Below are positions 59,732-64,000 of a DNA stretch of 64,000 nucleotides, piece after piece. The translations under genes and the position numbers were made by a program. The first letter of the stretch is position 1, and the number at the start of each line of letters is the position of its first letter. The notes beneath the pieces were generated by a model. That model made no database searches. It was given only the letters and a program-made list of their open reading frames with translations, and was not told the origin of the DNA. Source of the DNA: an uncultured Mobiluncus sp. (GTDB lineage Bacteria; Actinomycetota; Actinomycetes; Actinomycetales; Actinomycetaceae); NCBI RefSeq assembly GCF_902488535.1, contig NZ_CABTWO010000001.1:62001-126000 (forward strand), in the 5' to 3' direction.

Positions 59732-61015
59732 CTATGACCCGGAAGTCTGGAAACGGAGCTTTTCCGGCGGGTCGGGGTGCAACCAGATGGGAGGAATTTC
59801 CATCATGGTGTGTGCCCCTGACCAGCCAGCTTGCCCGGCACGGTAAGCCGCCCGGGCTGCTGCCACCATGACGTAGGCGGTGAACTCGGGGTTGTCGTCC
59901 ATGTCGATTTCCAACTTAATCTGTTCGTTGATGCCTTGGGAGGTCGTGGCGCGCGACAAAATCAGCCCGGCGTGGGTCAGCCGCGAGTGATACTCGCGCA
60001 TCTCGTCGGGGCTTAAGAACGTGACCTGGGTGTCGTAGTCGGCGAACCAGCCCGGCATGGCGATGATTTCCTCACGTAGCTGCTCCTTGTCATAGGCCGG
60101 GTCAGCCACTACGTAGCACTCCATATAGTGCAGGGCTTTGCGGGAATCATCATAGATCGGTTCCCCATTCAATACTGCCGTGAGGGGATCCTCTTTGGGA
60201 ACCTGGTACGCCACCGCATCTAACACACCGTCAAAGGCGCGAATCGCGTTGGACCACTGCATGGAAATGCCGCGCCCCCAAAATGTGTAGGTTTTCGTTT
60301 TCGGGAACAGGGAGTCAGAAATGACTCGGAACATTGACATCAGGCCCGGTTCCCAACCCACCGCACACAAAGACACGTGTTTGGCGGATTGCCCCGCCTC
60401 GTCCACCGCTGCGAAATAGTCGGGGAAGGGCTGATAGACGGGCTGGAAAACGGGTTCTTTGATGAATGCCGGCAGCATCATGCCCGAGACTTCGTGGATG
60501 GCTTCATCAGGGTTTTCCTCATCAGTCGTGTCGGGTGCCGCGTTTGTGTCCGGCGGCGCGTCTGGAGCTGCCTCAGGCGTGCCAGCCTCTTGTTCTACGC
60601 CCGCCGCGGCGTCACGAGCCGCCTGGCGTTCGGCGATGTCTTTCGCCATCCGTTCGAGTTCCTCCAGGCGGAACTTGCGTTTCGCTTCGACTTCCTCGGC
60701 GGTGGGTGGTTTGCCGCGCAAGGGGTGGGCGTCGACTGTGTGGAAATATTGGGCCAGCTGGGGGGTTTCTTGCTGAAGGTTCGTCGCCACGGTGTCGCAG
60801 ATAATGACGACGTCGATACGGTCGGCGAACTGGGCTACGGTATCGGTGGGGTAAACCTTGGCGTAGGAGTTTTGGAGTTTTTGCGGGTCACGTTTGGAAA
60901 AAATCGCCACCAGCTCCAGGTCACGGCACTTGCTGACCGCTTTGGCGGCCGCCTTGCCATAGTTGCCGAATCCGACCACTCCGACGCGAATACGCGTGTC
61001 TTCTTGCTGTGTCAT
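59732..61015 (-). CDS. ddh: meso-Diaminopimelate D-dehydrogenase with a large insertion
   Basis: Ddh makes meso-diaminopimelate directly from tetrahydrodipicolinate with NADPH and ammonia, for lysine and peptidoglycan. The N-terminal NADPH fold has RVGVVGFGNYGKA and IFSKRDP. The substrate domain has CAVGWEPGLMSMFR, TFWGRGISMQWSNA and MPGWFADY, as in the Corynebacterium enzyme. At about 427 residues it is 100 longer than usual. The extra part (about 105 residues, positions near 60412-60720) lies after the strand ending TVDAH. It is a charged helix followed by an Ala/Pro/Asp/Thr-rich stretch. The start could be the ATG at 61027. Confidence 0.9.
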   Translation of the reverse strand: MTQQEDTRIRVGVVGFGNYGKAAAKAVSKCRDLELVAIFSKRDPQKLQNSYAKVYPTDTVAQFADRIDVVIICDTVATNLQQETPQLAQYFHTVDAHPLRGKPPTAEEVEAKRKFRLEELERMAKDIAERQAARDAAAGVEQEAGTPEAAPDAPPDTNAAPDTTDEENPDEAIHEVSGMMLPAFIKEPVFQPVYQPFPDYFAAVDEAGQSAKHVSLCAVGWEPGLMSMFRVISDSLFPKTKTYTFWGRGISMQWSNAIRAFDGVLDAVAYQVPKEDPLTAVLNGEPIYDDSRKALHYMECYVVADPAYDKEQLREEIIAMPGWFADYDTQVTFLSPDEMREYHSRLTHAGLILSRATTSQGINEQIKLEIDMDDNPEFTAYVMVAAARAAYRAGQAGWSGAHTMMEIPPIWLHPDPPEKLRFQTSGS

Positions 61016-61046
61016 CGCTGCCCCCATTGGCTCGTGCGTGTCACAA

Positions 61047-61068
61047 TTTTAGCGCTAAATGGCTAAAA
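61047..61068. promoter_or_regulatory. Palindrome upstream of ddh
   Basis: TTTAGCGCTAAA (61048-61059) is a perfect 12-base palindrome, and TTTTAGC/GCTAAAA form a wider inverted repeat (61047-61068). It lies about 35 bases before the ddh start, in the place of its promoter, so it is a likely operator. Confidence 0.45.
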
Positions 61069-61166
61069 TATGGGGAAATCGAGGCGTGGTAACGTTTTTG
61101 AAAAGTCAGGACTGCTTTTAAAGGCAAACGCAGTTCAATAGCCGCCCAAAATTGTTTACTGAAAAA

Positions 61167-61201
61167 GCCCGGTTTTTCCCGCGAACGGGACAAAACCGGG
61201 C
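61167..61201. terminator. Strong hairpin upstream of porG
   Basis: GCCCGGTTTT pairs with AAAACCGGGC, with an inner CCCG/CGGG stem around CGAA. Read on the minus strand it is followed by TTTTTC and looks like an intrinsic terminator, yet no minus-strand gene ends here. Read on the plus strand it lies in the porG leader, 20 bases before the start, and could mask or stabilise the mRNA. Confidence 0.6.
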
Positions 61202-61221
61202 GGACAACATAAGCTCGAAAC

Positions 61222-61788
61222 ATGGTTGAAATTCGAGTACACGGTCGCGGTGGTCAGGGTGTGGTTACCGCTTCCGATCTAATGGCTTACGCGGCTTTCG
61301 CTGACGGCCACCACGCCCAAGCCTTCCCGTCTTTCGGGTCGGAACGGACCGGCGCTCCCGTCGTGAGCTATTGCCGGATTGAAGATAAAGAAATTCGCTC
61401 CCGGGAACCCATCTTGGATCCCGACATTGTCATCGTGCAAGACCCGACCTTGCTGGCCATTATGGATCCGTTTTCGGGGCTGAAAGACGACGGATACGCG
61501 CTGGTTAACTCCCAAAAGACCGCTGCCGAACTGGGCGTGCCTGAGCTGGAGGCGAAGCTGCCCCGGGGTCACTTTATGGCGATGCCCGCTTCTGAAATCG
61601 CCTTGGAAAAGCTGGGACGTCCCCTGCCGAACGCAGTTTTGCTGGGCGGATTGGCGGCTCTGACCGGGATTATCAAACTGGAATCGGTTGAGGACGCCAT
61701 CCGCGGCAAGTTCAAAGGCAAAGTCGGCGACTCCAACGTGGAGGCCGCCGCAGCCGCTTATGAATACGTGAAAGCACACATGGCCTGA
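61222..61788 (+). CDS. porG: Pyruvate/2-oxoacid:ferredoxin oxidoreductase, gamma subunit
   Basis: The gamma subunit of multi-subunit 2-oxoacid:acceptor oxidoreductases. The 188-residue protein starts VEIRVHGRGGQGVVTASDLM and has AFPSFGSERTGAPV, DIVIVQDPTLL and NAVLLGGLAAL. It is complete and not fused to a ferredoxin domain. It is followed by the alpha (porA) and beta (porB) genes. No delta (ferredoxin-like) gene lies between them: the porG-porA gap is only 66 bases. The enzyme makes acetyl-CoA from pyruvate in anaerobes. The exact 2-oxoacid is inferred from the beta and alpha similarity. Confidence 0.93.
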   Translation: MVEIRVHGRGGQGVVTASDLMAYAAFADGHHAQAFPSFGSERTGAPVVSYCRIEDKEIRSREPILDPDIVIVQDPTLLAIMDPFSGLKDDGYALVNSQKTAAELGVPELEAKLPRGHFMAMPASEIALEKLGRPLPNAVLLGGLAALTGIIKLESVEDAIRGKFKGKVGDSNVEAAAAAYEYVKAHMA

Positions 61789-61854
61789 GATATGCCAGCG
61801 GTACCGGGACGATGTGGTGCGCCCCGGACTTGAGAATAAAAGGAAGAAGAAACA

Positions 61855-63213
61855 ATGCTGAAACAAATCGAAGGCTCCCAGGCGATCGCTCGAGCCGTCG
61901 CGGCTTGCCAGCCCAACGTGGTCGCCGCCTACCCCATCAGTCCCCAAACCCACATTGTCGAGGCTCTATCCGCCCTGGTGAAGTCCGGGCAGCTGGAACA
62001 TTGCGAATATGTCAACGTCGAGAGCGAGTTTGCGGCCATGAGTGCCTGTATCGGCTCTTCGGCGGTGGGGGCGCGTTCCTACACCGCCACCGCTTCCCAA
62101 GGGTTGCTCTATATGGTCGAGGCCGTATATAACGCTGCCGGTCTGGGTTTTCCCATCGTGATGACCGTCGCGAACCGGGCCATAGGCGCGCCCATCAACA
62201 TTTGGAATGACCACAGCGACTCGATGAGCCAGCGCGATTCGGGGTGGATACAACTGTTCGCCGAAAACAATCAGGAGGCCGCGGACCTGCACGTACAGGC
62301 GTTCCGCATCGCGGAAGAACTCAGCGTTCCGGTGATGGTGTGCATGGACGGCTTTATTTTGACCCACGCGGTCGAACAGGTCGACCTGCCGGAACCGGAA
62401 CAGGTCAAACAGTTCCTGCCGCCCTACGAACCGCGTCAGGTACTGGACCCCGACGACCCGCTGTCTATTGGCGCGATGGTCGGCCCCGAAGCCTTCACCG
62501 AGGTGCGCTACATCGCCCACCACAAGATGCTCCAGGCCCTGGACCTCATCCCCCAGGTCCAGTCCGAATTTAAGAGTATTTTTGGCCGAGATTCCGGCGG
62601 CCTGCTGCACACTTACCGTTGCGAGGACGCCGAAACCATCATCGTGGCGCTGGGCTCCGTGGTCGGCACGCTAAAGGACGTGGTGGACCAGCGGCGCGAG
62701 AACGGCGAAAAAATCGGCATTATGTCCCTCGTGTCCTTCCGGCCCTTCCCGTTTGCAGCTATCCGCGAGGTGTTGCAGAACGCGAAGCGCGTGGTGTGTG
62801 TCGAAAAGGCTTTCCAGCTGGGGATTGGCGGGATTGTTTCCTCCGAGCTGCGCGCGGCGATGCGCGGACTGCCGTTTACCTGTTATGAAGTCATCGCCGG
62901 GCTGGGTGGCCGCAACATTACCAAGAATTCACTGCACGCCATGCTGGATCAGGCCGTGGCGGATACCCTCGAGCCCCTGACCTTTATGGACCTGGATATG
63001 GAACTGGTGCGAGGGGAACTGGAGCGGGAGGCCGCGACCCGGCGCTCCGGCGCTTTTGCCACCAACGTGCAACGCGAACGGGTGTTGCGCACCAACGCCA
63101 AAATTGCCGAGTCCGGGCCGAAACCCAAGGCGGACAAGGTCGGCAACCCGCGCGTGGCTTCCCCATCCATCAAGCAAGACGCCGTGTCGGTAGATCCCGA
63201 TCAGGCTGAATAA
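61855..63213 (+). CDS. porA: Pyruvate/2-oxoacid:ferredoxin oxidoreductase, alpha subunit
   Basis: The 452-residue alpha subunit has EGSQAIARAV, the signature YPISPQT (26-32), ESEFAAMSACIGSSAVGARSYTATASQG and NRAIGAPINIWNDHSD. It thus carries the PP- and domain II-type folds of the enzyme. The C-terminal 60 residues are a polar, charged extension not seen in shorter archaeal subunits. GGAAGAAG precedes the ATG. It lies between porG and porB in the same direction. Confidence 0.94.
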   Translation: MLKQIEGSQAIARAVAACQPNVVAAYPISPQTHIVEALSALVKSGQLEHCEYVNVESEFAAMSACIGSSAVGARSYTATASQGLLYMVEAVYNAAGLGFPIVMTVANRAIGAPINIWNDHSDSMSQRDSGWIQLFAENNQEAADLHVQAFRIAEELSVPVMVCMDGFILTHAVEQVDLPEPEQVKQFLPPYEPRQVLDPDDPLSIGAMVGPEAFTEVRYIAHHKMLQALDLIPQVQSEFKSIFGRDSGGLLHTYRCEDAETIIVALGSVVGTLKDVVDQRRENGEKIGIMSLVSFRPFPFAAIREVLQNAKRVVCVEKAFQLGIGGIVSSELRAAMRGLPFTCYEVIAGLGGRNITKNSLHAMLDQAVADTLEPLTFMDLDMELVRGELEREAATRRSGAFATNVQRERVLRTNAKIAESGPKPKADKVGNPRVASPSIKQDAVSVDPDQAE

Positions 63214-63233
63214 TCCGGAACAGAGGAGAAAAA

Positions 63234-64000
63234 ATGACTGAAATCACTCAATCTGCACAAACTGAAATTCCGGCTCGCGAACAGGTCAAGTTCTATCAAG
63301 TCGGCTCGTTCGCGGTGGGTAACCGTTTGGCTGACCTGCAGTGGCGTTCCTTGCAATCCGACCCGAACCGGAAAAACTCCCTGACTTCGGGACACCGCGC
63401 CTGCCAGGGCTGCGGCGAAGCGCTGGGAGCCCGCTACGCTATCGATACCGCTTCGGCCGCGTCCAACGGCAAAATGGTGGCTATCAACGCGACCGGGTGC
63501 TTGGAAGTGTTTTCCACCCCGTACCCGGAAACCGCGTGGACGATTCCGTGGATGCACTCCCTGTTCGGCAACGCTGCGGCCGTGGCGGCCGGAGCGGCCG
63601 CGGGTTTGAAAGCGATGGGTAAGGACAATATTCGCGTCGTCGCCCAAGGCGGGGACGGCGGTACTGTTGATATTGGCATGGCTTGCCTGTCCGGGATGTT
63701 TGAACGCAACGATGACGTCCTGTTTATCTGTTACGACAACGAAGCCTATATGAACACCGGGGTACAGCGTTCCGGCGCGACCCCCCCGGCGGCACGTACC
63801 GCGACGACTCAGCCGGTCGGTGAACATCCCGGTAACGTATTCACCCAGGGTAAAGACATGCCGCGGATTGCGATGGCCCACGAGATTCCTTATGTCGCCA
63901 CCGCGACCGTCGCGGATTTGCGTGACCTGGAATACAAGGTGCAAAAGGCCATGACCTACCGTGGGGCGCGCTACCTGCACGTTTTGGTGCCCTGTCCGTT
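63234..64000 (+). CDS. porB: Pyruvate/2-oxoacid:ferredoxin oxidoreductase, beta subunit (cut by right edge)
   Basis: The beta subunit binds thiamine diphosphate and one iron-sulfur cluster. The visible 255 residues contain CQGCGEALG (Cys57, Cys60), ATGCLEVFS (Cys89), the TPP-binding GDGGTVDIG (140-148) and YDNEAYMNTGVQRSGATPP. The fourth cluster Cys should lie beyond or near the edge. AGGAG is six bases before the ATG at 63234, and porA ends 20 bases upstream. The stop lies outside the window, so the C-terminus cannot be judged. Confidence 0.94.
   Translation, partial: MTEITQSAQTEIPAREQVKFYQVGSFAVGNRLADLQWRSLQSDPNRKNSLTSGHRACQGCGEALGARYAIDTASAASNGKMVAINATGCLEVFSTPYPETAWTIPWMHSLFGNAAAVAAGAAAGLKAMGKDNIRVVAQGGDGGTVDIGMACLSGMFERNDDVLFICYDNEAYMNTGVQRSGATPPAARTATTQPVGEHPGNVFTQGKDMPRIAMAHEIPYVATATVADLRDLEYKVQKAMTYRGARYLHVLVPCP

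Noticed and set aside
1..64000. CRISPR arrays, insertion sequences, integrases, rRNA genes
   Set aside because: I found no regularly spaced short repeats, transposase or integrase frames, or rRNA sequence in the window. The adhesin repeats are protein-coding.

Overview
The window looks like the replication-origin region of an anaerobic, motile, Gram-positive actinobacterium of the Actinomycetaceae; Mobiluncus is my best guess. The reasons are: the gene order dnaA-dnaN-recF-dciA-gyrB-gyrA-DUF3566 facing left and rpmH-rnpA-yidD-yidC-khpB-rsmG-parA-parB facing right; the actinobacterial murJ/DUF6049/Nudix/CCA block; a pyruvate:ferredoxin-type oxidoreductase (anaerobe); a chemoreceptor (motility); a very large thioester/VaFE adhesin; and a base composition that looks mid-50s % G+C. 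Species identity is inference.

Layout. 1-11156 (minus) is one giant gene, cut by the left edge, for a surface adhesin of more than 3,700 residues: signal peptide, thioester domain, one VaFE domain, about eleven two-cysteine DUF5979-like domains, then at least eleven VaFE domains. It is divergent from a tiny secreted protein (11902-12087). Next come a ProX-type deacylase, tRNA-Ile, tRNA-Ala, UDP-galactopyranose mutase, a DMT permease and a glycosyltransferase. 15.6-28.1 kb is the leftward replication block, and 28.1-34.1 kb the rightward block ending in parA-parB, flanked by two perfect parS sites. 34.4-43.3 kb (minus) holds an aminotransferase, trxB-trxA, and a cell-wall block (Nudix, DUF6049, murJ, a discoidin-like membrane protein). 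43.4-49.4 kb (plus) holds the CCA enzyme, a class A PBP and rpsF-ssb-rpsR-rplI. dnaB faces left, and its upstream spacer carries four perfect DnaA boxes. The right end holds a DASS-type transporter, a chemoreceptor, a membrane acyltransferase, a two-component system, two unknown genes, a diaminopimelate dehydrogenase with a large insertion, and porG-porA-porB (cut by the right edge).

Most notable points. (1) A 45-residue Cys-containing exported peptide with a perfect ribosome binding site lies 25 bases upstream of the histidine kinase and in line with the kinase and regulator. It faces a divergent pair of unrecognised genes across a palindrome-bearing spacer. This is the best candidate here for an undescribed peptide-sensing system. 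(2) The adhesin's VaFE domains differ at the presumed cross-linking position (Thr, Lys, Leu, Asn or Asp), suggesting a stalk of mixed bond types. (3) The DnaA-box cluster before dnaB is richer than the spacers beside dnaA. (4) A 16-17-base motif, roughly CACCGANCTTGTGAANA, recurs in several intergenic spacers. (5) Repeated GTTACAGTA elements lie upstream of rpsF. No computation was possible; residue and base positions were read by eye.
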